Shown here one piece after another: positions 35,181 through 46,421 of a stretch of 64,000 bases of DNA. How positions within the stretch are numbered: the first letter of the stretch is position 1; the number at the start of each line of letters is the position of its first letter. Location of the stretch: NCBI RefSeq assembly GCF_033115175.1, contig NC_084830.1:45453409-45517408 (forward strand). The letters are read 5' to 3'. The notes below the pieces were generated by a model that was given only the letters and a program-made list of their open reading frames with translations, was not told the origin of the DNA and searched no databases. Both the position numbers and the translations under genes were made by a program. The stretch comes from Lepus europaeus (taxonomy: Eukaryota; Chordata; Mammalia; Lagomorpha; Leporidae).

Positions 35181-35890
35181 CCTGCCCTTTACCTAGCCAG
35201 CTCTCCTCCCAGCCCAGCCAAGTAATGAAAGTCAACAGAGTGCCTTCCCCTAGGAGGTTCACACCTCCCTTAGGATATACCCCATGTGAAGAGATAGATA
35301 GGTCTGGGCCTCTGAATTTACAAGGCCTAAAGCCCACCAGATTATTATCAAGCCCCTTCTATCAGGTTCTATTTGCCTCTCAATCAGAAAACTTAATTGT
35401 AGCTTAGACAGCACCTTTCTTAGCACATCTAATAATGACTCTGTCCTTTGTTCTAGACCCTGTCTAGCACACTTGGGCCTCATTCATTTGTAATCATAAC
35501 CTCTACTCTACCATCAACGGCTTTACTCCCAACCTGTGTGTACTGTTGGTCCTCTTCCCCACTTAATGCTGTATAATTGTTGAAACCTGGTAAATGCCAC
35601 TCTTAGGATCATTGGTTACTATCCTCACTCTGTCTTTTATGACCTTGTCTAAATATGATCAGAGTCGGCAAACTTGGAAGGCTTCCATAGCCTTGGCAAC
35701 TCATGACGACAGCCTAGGGTGGTTACTGGCGCCATAAACTAGAGTGTCAATTTGTTGGGTCAACAACAGGAGCCACTGTGCACTTGCTCCTCATGTGGGA
35801 TCTCTGTCCTTAATGTACTGTACATTTTGATTTAATGCTATAACTAGTACTCAACCAGTATGTTTCACTTTGTGTTTCTATGTGGGTGCA
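35181..35890 (+). other. Remaining 3' segment of L1 copy D before the L1-type tail
   Basis: Moderate GC and no long open frame. Short pol- or env-like open pieces may continue the retroviral remnant, but I cannot support them. Sequence resembling the other L1 tails resumes at about 35.92 kb (gatcttctgtatataaag). Confidence 0.4.
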
Positions 35891-36071
35891 AACTGTTGAA
35901 ATCTTTATACTAAATTGATCTTCTGTATATAAAGAGAATCGAAAATGAATCTTGATGTGAATGGAAGGGGAGAGGGAGTGGGAGAGGGGAGGGTTGTGGG
36001 TGGGAGGGAAGTTTTGGGAGGGGGAAGCCATTGTAATCCATAAGCTGTACACTGGAAATTTATATTCATTA

Positions 36072-36099
36072 AATAAAAGTTAAAAAAAAAAGAAAAAGA
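36072..36099 (+). terminator. Polyadenylation signal and poly(A) tail of L1 copy D
   Basis: AATAAA at 36072-36077 is followed by gtt and an A-rich tail interrupted by G residues. It lies directly against the right target duplication at 36100-36116. Confidence 0.88.
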
Positions 36100-36203
36100 A
36101 AAGAATAGGAATATTTACAGAAAAGTGGCAAGACCAAAAACTACTTATCAATAGTAACGTTGAGTGTAAAAGGCCTATATTCTCCAATTAAAAGGTACGG
36201 ATT

Positions 36204-36423
36204 GTGGGCTGGTGCAGTGGCGTAGTGAGTAAGGCTGCTGTCTGCAGTGGTGGGATCCCATATGGGCGCTGGTTTAAGTCCCAGCTGCTCCACTTCCAGT
36301 CTAGCTCTCTGCTATGGCCTGGGAAAGCAGTGGAGGATGGCTCAAGTCCTTGGGCCCCTGAAGTTGTGTGGAAGACCCAGAGGAAGCTCCTGGCTCATGG
36401 ATTTGAATTGGTGCATCTCTGGC

Positions 36424-36463
<40 letters not shown>

Positions 36464-36526
36464 CCCTGCCTCTGCCTCTGCCTCTCTGTAACTCTGCCTT
36501 TCAAACAAATAAGTAAATCTTTAAAA
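36204..36526 (+). mobile_element. CSINE in L1 copy B ORF2, plus strand
   Basis: The head is GGGCTGGTGCAGTGGCG; a long CT tract (36426-36465) and the tail CTTTCAAACAAATAAGTAAATC follow. The flanks aaaggtacggatt and aaagatacagatt are a decayed duplication. Confidence 0.92.
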
Positions 36527-37236
36527 AAAGATACAGATTAGTCAAATGGATAAAGAACAAGACCCATCTATTTGCTGCCTACAAAAAACACACCTTGCAA
36601 ACAAAAATATATGCAGACTGAATGAAAGGATGGAAAAAGATATTCTATGCTAACAGAAAGCAAAAATGAGCAGGTGTAGTCATACTAATATCAGACAAAA
36701 TAGACTTTAATACAAAAACTGCTAAAAGAAACAAAGAAGGACATTATGAAATGATTAAGGGATCAATTTAACAAGAAGATATGACTATAACAAATGTCTA
36801 TTCACCCAAGGCCAAGGCACTTGGCTATCTAAAACAAATGTTAATGGATGTAAAGGGAGACATAGACTTCAATACAATAATAATAGGGCACTTTAACGCC
36901 CCATTCAACAATAGACAGATAAACTAGACAGAAAATCAACAAAGAAACAACAGAAATAATCTGTGAACCAAATGGACCTAACTTAATCCACAGATTATTA
37001 TATTCCACAGTTGCAGAATATATATTCCCTTCATCAGTACATGGAACTTTCTCTAGGATAGACCATAGGCTGGGCCACAAAACAATTTTCAGCAAATTCA
37101 AAACAACTGAAATCATACCATGTATTTTGTATGACCACAATGGAACGAAGCTAGAAATTAACAACCTAAGAATCTCTAGAAAATATGCAAACACATGGAG
37201 ACTGAACAACATGCTCCTGAATAAACAATGAGTCTT

Positions 37237-37561
37237 TTTTTTTTTTGACAGGCAGAGTGGATAGTGAGAGAGAGACAGAGAGAAAGGTCTTCCTTTTTGC
37301 CGTTGGTTCACCCTCCAATGGCCGCTGCGGCTGGCGCATCGCACCGATCCGAAGCCAGGAGCCAGGTGCTTCTCCTGGTCTCCCATGCGGGTGCAGGGCC
37401 CAAGCACTTGGACCATCCTCCACTGCCTTCCCGGGCCATAGCAGAGAGCTGGCCTGGAAGAGGGGCAACCGGGATAGAATACGACGCCCCGGCCGGGACT
37501 AGAACCCGGTGTGCCGGTGCCGCAAGGTGGAGGATTAGCCTGTTAAGCCACGGCACCGGCC
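37237..37561 (-). mobile_element. CSINE in L1 copy B ORF2, young, minus strand
   Basis: A perfect 13-bp duplication, aacaatgagtctt, occurs at 37224-37236 and 37562-37574. Poly(T), GACAGGCAGAG and a terminal GGCACCGGCC. Confidence 0.94.
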
Positions 37562-40500
37562 AACAATGAGTCTTGAAAGAAATCAAAAGGGAAATAAAAA
37601 AGTTCTTGGAAACGAATGAAGGTGACAATACAACATATCAAAACATAGAAAAGCAGTGTTAAGAAGGAATTTTATAGCAATTGGTGCCTACATCAAGTAA
37701 TTGGAAAGACATCAAATAAATGAGCTATCAAGTCATCTCAAGAACCTAGAAGAAAACAACAAGCCAAATTCAAAATTAGTAGGAGGAAAGAGATAATTAA
37801 AATTAGAGAATAAACAAAACTGAAACAATCAAAATACAAAAGATCAATGAAATGAAGAGCTGGTTTCTGCAAAAATAAACAAAATTGGTCCAACTAATCA
37901 AAAACAAAACAAAAAAGAGGCCAAATACCAAAGTCAATAAAATCAGAGATGAAAAAGGAGAACTAACAATGAGTATTGCAGAAATGAAAAGAATAATCAG
38001 AAAGGACTATAAACAGTTATATGTCAACAAATTAGGAAACCTAGAAGAAATGGATAGATTCCTGGACATGTACAATTGACCAAAATTGAATCATGAAGAC
38101 AGAGAAAACCTAAACAGACCAATAAACAGATGGGGATTGAATCAGTAATAAAGACCCTTTGCAACAAAGAAAAGCCTAGGACCAGATGGCTTCACTGCTG
38201 AATTCTAACATACATTTAAAGAAGGACTAATTATAATTCTTCTCAAAATAGCCAAAGCAATTGAAATGTAGGGAATCCTCCCAAACTCCTTATATGAAGC
38301 CAGCCTCACCTTAATTCGTAAACCATAAAAAGACACAACAAATAAAGAAAACTATAGATCAATATCAATGATGAACATATACAAAAATCCCCAATACATA
38401 CTAGCTAATCAAATAGAACAACACATCAGAAAGATTATTCACCTGGACCAAGTGGTATTTATCCATGAGATGCAGGGATGTTTCAACATATGAAAATCAC
38501 TAAATGTTATATACCACATTAACAAACTGAAGAATAAAAGCCACATGATTGCCTCAATAGATGCAGAGAAACCATTCAATAAAATATAACATCCTTTCAG
38601 GATGAAAACCTTAAGCAAACTGGGTATACAAGCAACATTCCTCAATACAATCAAGGCAATTTTTGACAAACCTATAGCCAGCATCATATTGAATTAGAAA
38701 TGATGAATGCCTTTCCATTAAGATCTGGAAACAGACAAGGATGCCAACTTTCACCATTGCTATTCAACATAGTCATGATAATTTTACCCAGAGCTATTAG
38801 GCAAGAAAAAGAAATCAAAGAGATACAAATTGGAAAGGAGGAATTCAAATTATCACTGTTTATAGATGACATGATTCTACATATAGGGGAATAAAAAGAT
38901 TGTACTCAGAAACTATTGGAACTCATAAGAGAGTTTGGTAAAGTTGCAGGATATAACGTTAACATACAAATACAAATAGCCTTTGTATACACAGACAATG
39001 CCTTGGCTGGGAGTGAATTTGTAAGTTCAATCCCATTCATAATAGCTAACACAATTTAAATATCTTGGAATAAATTTAACCAAGGAGATGAAGATCTCGA
39101 CAGTGAAAATTACAAATCATTGGAATAAATAGAAAGAGATTCAAAACTGGAAAAAATCTTCCATGTTCGTGGATTGGATGAATTAATATCATCAAAATAT
39201 CCATACTACTGAAAGCAACTTACAGATTCAATTCGATTCCAATCAAAATATCAAGGACATTCTTCTCATATATAGAAAAAATGATGCAAAAATTCATTTA
39301 GAAACAAGAGACCTAAATAGCTAAAGCAGTCTTAAACAACAAAAACAAAGCTGGAGGCATCACAATACCAGATTTCAAGACATACTACAGGGCAGTTATA
39401 ATCAAAACAGTCTCACACTGGCATAAAGATAGACATATAGACCAATGGAACAGAGTAGAATCCCCAAAAAATCAATAGACGAATCTACAATCTTTGAAAA
39501 AGGAGGTAAAAATTAATCCCTGGAGAAAGGACAGTCTATTCAACAAATGGTGCTGGGAAAATTGGATCTGTGTGTGCAGAAGTATGAAACTTGACCTCAA
39601 TCTTACACCCTATACAAAAATCAACACAAAATGGATCAATGGAGCAAGGATCTAATCTATGACCTAATACTATCAAATTACTAGAGGGAGAACTTTGGGG
39701 AAGCTATTCAAGACATTGGCATAGGCAACAACTTTTTGGAAAAGACCCCAGAAGCATAGGCAATCAAAACCCAAATAGACAAGCAGGATTATATCAAACT
39801 GAGAAGCTTCTGCACTGCAAAGGAAACACTCAGCAAAGTGAAGAGCAACCAACAGAATGGGAGAGACTACTTGCAAACTATTCAACTGATAAAGGATTAA
39901 TATCCAGAATCTAGAAGGAGCTCAAGAAGCTCAAAAACAACAAAACAAACCATCCAGTTAAGAAATGGGCAAAGGACTTGAACTGGAATTTTTCAAAAAA
40001 AGAAATTTAAATGACCAACAGATAAATGAAAAAATGTTCAGGATCACTAGCCTTCAGGGAAATGCAAATAAATCACAATAAGGTTTTACCTCACCCGAGT
40101 TACAAGGACTCTCATACAGAAATCAACAAATAATAAATGCTGGTGAGGACGAGGGGAAAAGGTTCCCTAATTCACTGTTGGTGGGATGGAAACTAGTACA
40201 GGCCATCGTGGAAGACAGTATAGAGATTCCACAGAAAGCACAAAATAGATCTATCATATCATCCATCCATCCTACTCTTGTTAATTTACCCAAATGAAAT
40301 GAAATCAGCATATGAAAGTGTTTATCTGTACCCCCATGTTTAATGTAGCTCATTTCACAACAGCTAAGATACAGAATCAACCCAGATGCCCATCCATTAA
40401 TGGCTGGATAAAGAACATGTTGTATTTATACACTCTCAAATATTATTTAGCCACATAAAAGAATGAAATGGGGCTTTCACAACAAAGTGGATGCAACAGG

Positions 40501-40915
40501 AAACCATAATACTTAGTGAAATAATCCAGTCCTCAAAAGACAAATACTATATATTTTTCCTGATCTGTGGTAACTTATAGAGTACAAAAAAGTAATGTAT
40601 ATGAGTGAAATTGATATTTTGAGGATTATTGTTTAGAGCTTGTCTCTACTGTTGTAGAACAGTGTTTCTTTTTTTTCTTGCTTTTTGTTGAATTCTTTTT
40701 ATAGTCAAGGTTAATCTTATGATTATAAAGAAACTGAAAGTATGTCATTGTAAAAATTTAAATAATAACAAAGGGAGGGGGAGGGGGTGAGGGCACTGTT
40801 GGGAGGGAGGGTAGGGTGGGAAGAATCACTATGCTTCTAAATCTACATATATGAAATACATGAAATTTGTTCACCTTATATAAATAAAAAATTGCTAAAA
40901 AATAAAAGAAAAAAG

Positions 40916-41198
40916 AAAAATAGAACCTATGCCAACTATTTACTTTCTGAATCTTCCCCAACTCCTCAAGCCCAGACCAGAGAAGAATCTCACTTCCCAT
41001 CTGTGTGGCAGAGAAGCGGCTTTATCATGACATGTTTTTTCTCTTTCCTGTTTTGTGTTAGAAACTCTACTCTTAGTATTCCAGGATTAACTCTGAAGAA
41101 TGAAAAAATATGGATATGGATATGTGTGTGTGTATATATATATATATACATATATATATATTCTTTCAATGCTATTGTATGTATCTTTCCCTTTTAAC
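40916..41198. other. Short unassigned stretch with a TG/TA microsatellite
   Basis: A (TG)n(TA)n run occupies about 41122-41161. No gene is seen. Confidence 0.6.
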
Positions 41199-41210
41199 AG
41201 CCTATTTTGG

Positions 41211-41536
41211 GGGTCAGTGCTGTGGTATAGCGGGTAAAGCCGCTGCCACCTGCAGTGCTGGCATTCCACATGGGCGCCGGTTGGAGTCCCAGCTGCTCCT
41301 CTTCTGATCCAGCTCTTTGCTGTGACCTGGAAAGGCAGTAGAAGATGGCTCAAGTCCTTGGAACCCTGCACTCGTGTGGGAGACCTGGAAGAAGCTCCTG
41401 GCTCCTGGCTTCGGACTGGTGCAGCTCTGGCCATTGCAGCCAACTGGGGAGTGAACCAGAGGATGGAAGACCTCTCTCTCTGCTCTCCTCCTCTCTCTGT
41501 GTAACTTTCAAAAAATTAAATAATTTTTTTTAAAAG
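41211..41536 (+). mobile_element. CSINE, plus strand
   Basis: A perfect 12-bp duplication, agcctattttgg, occurs at 41199-41210 and 41537-41548. The head is GGTCAGTGCTGTGGTATAGCGGG and the tail AAAAAATTAAATAATTTTTTTT. Confidence 0.93.
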
Positions 41537-41548
41537 AGCCTATTTTGG

Positions 41549-42258
41549 AATTCAAAGAGTAGAATTTGACTTGCAGAATTCTGCTTGCTGGGTTCTTTCA
41601 TATTTGTCCTTTGCTAGGACAAAAGCCTTGTCCTAAAGATCTTTATTTTTAAACAATGAAAACACTGCAAGCAAAAAAGGAAAGGCTAAGGAGGAAGAGT
41701 ACATGTGAAGATATTTTAAAATATTCAACAGTTACTTACAGAACTGAAATGACTTAGGTGGTTGACTATAATATTTTGCTCTTTTGGGCAAAATCTTGGA
41801 AGAAGCTACGTATGCTTCTCAAGATGTTATGTTCAGTCTTGAAATTGACCATAAGAGGCAAATTTCTCCTTCTCTACATCCTTGGCTTTGAAAGTATTTC
41901 CTATGACACTGCCTTCTTTTCCAGGCCCTTCCATAACCTGGGGGGGGGGGCAGGCTGGCAAAATTCCACACAGTAAGCAACATCACTGCCATCTAATAGA
42001 CTCAAACTATCTCCTTGGGAAGAAAGAAAAAAGCTCCTCGTGGCTAATATTGCCAAGTATGAGATCTGAAATCTCTACAAGGAAAACTGTGGGGAATGTT
42101 ATTCCCTTGGATGGGAGATAGGATGGGTGACTGGAATGTCCTTGTCCCAGCTTGTTAATTTCTACTATTGAGGAAAACAGACCTTAAAAGGAACAGACGC
42201 AGCACAATTTTCAGAGAACAAAAGTGAACCCAGCTATTTTAATATTTTGAAAAATATT
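41549..42258. other. Unassigned stretch
   Basis: No gene or named repeat. A 10-bp G-run lies at 41941-41950. Confidence 0.35.
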
Positions 42259-42270
42259 TTATGAATTCTT

Positions 42271-42590
42271 TCATTTTAATGACTTATTTGCATTTATTTG
42301 AAAGGCAGAGAGAGAGACAGACAGACACACTGATGTCTTCCATCTACTGGTTCACTTCCCAAATGGCAGCAATAGCTAGGCCGAAGCCAGGAGCCTGGAG
42401 CTCTATCTGGGTCTCCCACATGCACTGTATAGGACCAAGCACTTGGGCCATCCTCCACTGCTCTCCCAGGTGCATTATTAGGGAGTTGGATTGGAATTGA
42501 AACAGCCAGTACTCAAACCAATGATCCAATATGGGATGCTGGCACTGCATGCTGTGGCTCAGCCTATTGCTCTACAACTCCAGCCCCAAT
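42271..42590 (-). mobile_element. CSINE, minus strand, older
   Basis: A perfect 12-bp duplication, ttatgaattctt, occurs at 42259-42270 and 42591-42602. The body is diverged and the CT tract short. Confidence 0.92.
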
Positions 42591-42961
42591 TTATGAATTC
42601 TTAATAAATATTTGTTAATGATAAAATATCTGCACATCAAAAAGAATCAATTAAGTGCTAACATTATCACAGATTTAAGCCCTAGATATTGGGAAAAGGT
42701 ACCTTAGATATAGGAATTTATGATAGTAAACTTACATTTCTTTCATAATATCCACAGAATGCTTATGACAAATTCCATGCAAATGGAGTGGAGTTATTCC
42801 TATCATGAACTATTGAAACTAAACTCATTTATGCTGAATACTGCCATGTCAGGTGTATAATATACCTCAGAGATAATTCATGATGCATCAACATACCTAT
42901 GTATGTATGCACATATGATTATGTATATAAATGCATGTCTATATATACACATATGTGGAGT

Positions 42962-43165
42962 ATGGATTAAGAGCATGGCATTGGAGCTGGATAGCCTGAG
43001 TACTACCATTTATTAGCTGTGTGACTTTGGGCAGCTTACTAAGCCACTCTGTATATCAGTAACCTCATCTCCAAGATGGGAGCAATAATTCCACCTGTAC
43101 CATGGAGTGGCTGCAGAAATTAAATGAGTTAAGACATGACTGCATAAAAGTTTATAAAACTGTGA
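42962..43165 (+). repeat. MIR SINE
   Basis: Motifs in order: gagcatggcattggagctgg, tactaccatttattagctgtgtgactttgggcagctt, aacctcatctccaagatggg, aataattccacctgtacc. This is a well-preserved MIR core. Confidence 0.82.
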
Positions 43166-44179
43166 ATTTTATTATGAGAGTATATAAAGCCTTATGCTGG
43201 GTGCTTTGAGAGATAAAAATTAAAAGAGACATAGTTTCTACCCTTACCTGTTTACCATCCAATTGGGAACCTAAGCTACATTCCCACATACATTTAAATA
43301 TTAATCCCTGCAAAGAAAGCCAAGATTCAGTTCAGCAGCTCCACTCTCATAAATACAAAATTCATAGGAAATTGGTGACCTGGGCCAAAGAAGTATTTCT
43401 GCAAAAGGTGTTAAGTCTTGTATTTGTTGTTTTTTCACCTGATGTTTATCTGTTTGATATGAAGACAGACAGACTGTATAACAAATGCTGTTTGCAGTAG
43501 CCCAGCAGATGCTAGTCCTGCAGTGGCTTAGCCATGGGTGAGCACTGGATGTTGCAGACGCTGATGCTGGATTAAGACTCCCAACAACAGAGGATAGTTG
43601 AGGCTGAGACCTCTGAGAGGTGGACTAGCCTGTCAAGGCCTACAGGGTATAGAGGCATGGGACTGCTGCAGCTCATTTTATTTTATATTTTATGAGATTT
43701 ACAGTGAGTTCCAGACTGTGATGATCCAGCTTAAGAGGCAATTCTGCACAAGAATGGGTATAAAACAGTATGTGTCTAACTGCCCGAACAACAGTACAGT
43801 TACCAAGTGATCTGTGAGGCTAGGATAGGACTGCTTGGTGTGGCCTGGGATGATCATGGAAGGCCTTGGGAATAAGAGATTATAAAGAGGCTTTAACAAG
43901 AATCTAAACTAATCCTCAGATGAATTAAAATCCCTGTAAGGTCAAATGTTAATTCCCTAAACTTAATGTGCCACTCTACACTTTCATCCACAGACCCTCT
44001 CTGATTGGTCTTCATAGCAAAAGATAATTTTATGACTAACTTGTGAGTTTAATAAGTATCTATGGATTGATCTGAGAATACAGCCCTCATCTATAATATT
44101 GATTCTGCGGATGGGGAAAAAGAAGATATTATGAATTTCAGACAATTTGCAAACCCATTTTTAAAAACTGCTTTGATTT
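43166..44179. other. Unassigned; faint ancient-repeat similarity at the start
   Basis: The beginning (ccttatgctgggtgctttgag, gtttctacccttacctg) resembles an old dispersed repeat. The remainder shows nothing I can name. Confidence 0.3.
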
Positions 44180-44551
44180 GTTCTTTCATTCAATAACTAT
44201 TTATCAAGTGCTTTTGATGTGTCATGCACTATTGTAGGGACTGGGAAAACATCTGTGAACAAAATAAGGATCTCAAGGGCAGGCATTTGGCATAGCAGTT
44301 AAAGATACCACTTGGGATATCCACATCTCATACAGGAGTGCTGAGTTTGAGTCCTGGTGGCTCCACTTCCAATTCCAGCTTCCTGCTAATGCACACCCTT
44401 GGGAGCATCAGGTGATCGTTCAAGTACTTGGGTCCCTGCCATCCACATGGGAGACCTGGATTGAGTTCCAGGCTCCTGCCTTCAGCCTCACCCAGCCCTG
44501 GCTATTGCAGACATTTGGGGGAGTGAAGCAACATATGGAAGATATTCTCTC

Positions 44552-44591
<40 letters not shown>

Positions 44592-45050
44592 CCAAATAAA
44601 TTAAGCAAACCAAAGCAAAATCAAACCAAGATATCTGCCCTCAGGAGGCTAGAGTTTAAAAAAAAGCAACAGTTAAACAAAAACATAATAAACAATTTGC
44701 ACAGTGTGCTGGTGATAAATGCTATGGATTGAAAAAGAGCAGGATAAAGGGGTGGGGGTGGGTGGCAATTTTAAATAGGATGGTCACTGAGAAGGTGACA
44801 TTAAGCAAAATGTGAAGAGAATTGGCCAAGGTAACTGAATACATCTGAGAAAAGAGCATTTAAGGCAGAAGAGCCAGTGCAAAGGTCCTGCGGCAGGAAC
44901 TTATCTGGAGAGTATAGCAAGCAGGCTAGTGTAGATGGAGGGAGGATGAGATAAGAGGGGTAAACTGTGCAGGGATGGGGAGGGACTCGCCAGAGTATAT
45001 AGAAGCTTGAAGGCTACTGGATAGTTTCTGAACAAGTTAGAGATTTCTTG
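44180..45050 (+). repeat. Ancient dispersed repeat, split by a CSINE
   Basis: The left part has ttcattcaataactatttatcaagtgc, atgcactattgtagggactgg and gtgaacaaaataagg. The right part has tctgccctcaggaggctagag, aagagcatttaaggcagaagagccagtgcaaaggtcctgcggcagg and gctactggatagtttctg. The order matches a long, common old repeat that I do not name. Confidence 0.55.
44278..44620 (+). mobile_element. CSINE, plus strand, inside an ancient repeat
   Basis: The head is GGGCAGGCATTTGGCATAGCAG. A long CT tract (44548-44586) and the tail GCCTTCCAAATAAATTAAGC follow. It is moderately diverged. Confidence 0.88.
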
Positions 45051-45579
45051 TATGGGACTGGCTTAAAGTTGGGGCTGCCTGTATCAAAATAATTACTCCT
45101 TTTCCCTGTCTCCATCATTTAAGCTTTAATGTGCATACTGATAACCTGAGACGTTGCTGAAATCCAGATCCTGCGTTAGCAGGCCTGGGGTAGGGCCTGT
45201 GACTCTGCCTCCTCACCAAGGTTCTAGGGGAAGCCAGGTTGCTGGTGTACAATGACACCTGGAGTAATGAGAGGTAAGAGGTACTGAGTTCTGGGGAGCT
45301 GTGGGGCTGACCCCCTTTCATCAGCTGCCTGTAAAGGCATTGTGGTTCCCTTTGAACCTTAAAGGACCATCTCAAAAGATTTTTTTGCTTCTAATTTCCT
45401 GTTAGCCACGAGTTTCCTCACTCCTCAGGGTCGGATCACCTGGCTAGGCTCTTTGGGAACATGAGGCAGGATGTCTGGCTGCCACTGCCACTGAGGGCTC
45501 TGTGTCTGCCAGCAGGCAAGGCTGACCTTTTGAAGAGAGGCAGCTGAGCAGGCCTGCGAATGGCACAGCGAGTTGTGAA
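45051..45579. other. Unassigned stretch
   Basis: No gene or named repeat recognised. GC rises toward the TSPYL5 promoter. Confidence 0.35.
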
Positions 45580-45775
45580 TATAAAGCACAGGCTATGGAG
45601 TCAGATGGACTTGGGTTTGAACTGTGCTTCCGTCCCTTCCTGTGTAATCTTAGAAACGGCGCTTGGTGTCTCTAGGCTGCAGTTTTCTCATTTGGAAAGT
45701 GGGAATGATAACAATATCTCCCTCATAAATCGAGAAAACACATATAAAGCAAAGCGCCTGGCACACACGATACGC
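45580..45775 (+). repeat. MIR SINE
   Basis: Motifs: ggctatggagtcagatgg, cttgggtttgaactgtgcttcc, gctgcagttttctcatttgg, gggaatgataacaatatctccctcat, gcgcctggcac. Good MIR order. Confidence 0.8.
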
Positions 45776-46263
45776 ACAACATACTAGTTGCCTTTTTAAA
45801 ATATATAATTTCTGTGTGTAATTTCTACACATTTATGTTTTCGTAATTTATATCCACTTGGGAGTTTGCCTGGAGGTGTGGCGTGACAGCACCCACTTCT
45901 ACCCCTCGAGTTAAGGTACAGCGCTAGTACCTCGGCAAAGGTGTCCGGAGGTGAGACAGCAGCTAAACGCAGGTGCATCAGGACAGACGGCAGAAGAGAT
46001 GAGCGAAGGGAATGAAGACGGGATGGTGGGTTAAAAAAAAAAAAATAGGTGGTGGTGGGGTGGTGGTGATGGCTTCAGGCTCAGGTTGTTGTGAGTGAGA
46101 GGAAGCCAGGGGCCCTATGAGACCCTGAGGCCACGTCTGAGGCCGATGGGAACGGATTTCAGCCCCGCCTCAGGGAACACCTGCTAACAGGGAGCGCGAG
46201 GCAGGCAGAGGCGGGAGCGGGTACCGCTGAGTGGCGTGGGCTCCTGCGCAGCTGCGGCGGCGG

Positions 46264-46272
46264 AGCCAATCA
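46264..46272 (+). promoter_or_regulatory. TSPYL5: CCAAT box (NF-Y site) in the TSPYL5 promoter
   Basis: The motif agccaatca fits the NF-Y consensus. Such boxes usually lie 60-100 bp upstream of transcription start, which would place the TSPYL5 start near 46330-46370. The exact start is inference. Confidence 0.6.
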
Positions 46273-46327
46273 CGGGGCGCGGCCCGTCCTCGCGCGACGG
46301 TACAGTCGTACGGTCGTTACGTCGACG

Positions 46328-46341
46328 GTTGCCATGGAGAG
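46328..46341 (+). promoter_or_regulatory. TSPYL5: Half X-box (RFX-like) in the TSPYL5 promoter
   Basis: The motif gttgccatgg matches the left arm and centre of the palindromic RFX X-box (GTTRCCATGGYAAC), but the right arm is lost. An overlapping gccatgg could also act as a YY1-type site. It lies near the inferred transcription start. Confidence 0.35.
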
Positions 46342-46421
46342 GCCCGCTCGGTTGGAACCGCGAGCGGGCGCTCGGAGCGTCGGGGTCTGAGCGTGGCTTT
46401 GAAGCCGCGTCCGCTACCGTC

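Larger units (their letters stand above)
31819..36099 (+). mobile_element. L1 copy D: ORF1-only, HAL1-like mosaic element
   Basis: The element is bounded by perfect 17-bp duplications. It has an L1 5' leader of about 980 bp with a YY1 site, an intact ORF1 (32797-33783), then 2.3 kb without ORF2, and an L1-type 3' end (gggagggaagttttgggagg, ccattgtaatccataagc, ATTAAATAAAAG, poly(A)). Its sequence up to about 33830 aligns with the other L1 copies past ORF1. It then switches to unrelated AT-rich DNA and a retroviral gag/pro remnant (about 34.75-35.18 kb) before rejoining L1-like tail sequence near 35.9 kb. With no reverse transcriptase of its own, it must have been mobilised in trans. Alternatively, this could be the long 3' UTR of a rabbit L1 lineage with ORF2 deleted. 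Confidence 0.85.
36124..40570 (+). pseudogene. L1 ORF2 remnant (copy B)
   Basis: The expected start codon reads GTG (aaaagtggcaag). The endonuclease region (36.5-37.2 kb) has GHFN in place of the catalytic GDFN. Reverse transcriptase is recognisable at 38.4-38.9 kb: [17 protein letters not shown], then FIDDM where active L1 has FADD. The C-terminal region runs to about 40.57 kb. Many stops and frameshifts, plus two CSINEs, make it inactive. Confidence 0.86.
29053..40915 (+). mobile_element. L1 copy B, old host of a nested insertion complex
   Basis: This old L1 is split into pieces that join collinearly: part of the 5' leader and ORF1 (29053-30300), the end of ORF1 plus the inter-ORF region (31735-31818), and ORF2 plus 3' UTR (36100-40915). 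The gaps are filled by L1 copy C (30301-31734), L1 copy D (31819-36099) and CSINEs at 36204 and 37237. Comparison with copy A confirms the order of the pieces across each gap. Confidence 0.88.

Noticed and set aside
36841-37416. 191-codon minus-strand frame
   Set aside because: It spans the junction of an antisense L1 ORF2 remnant and a CSINE, so it cannot be a real gene.
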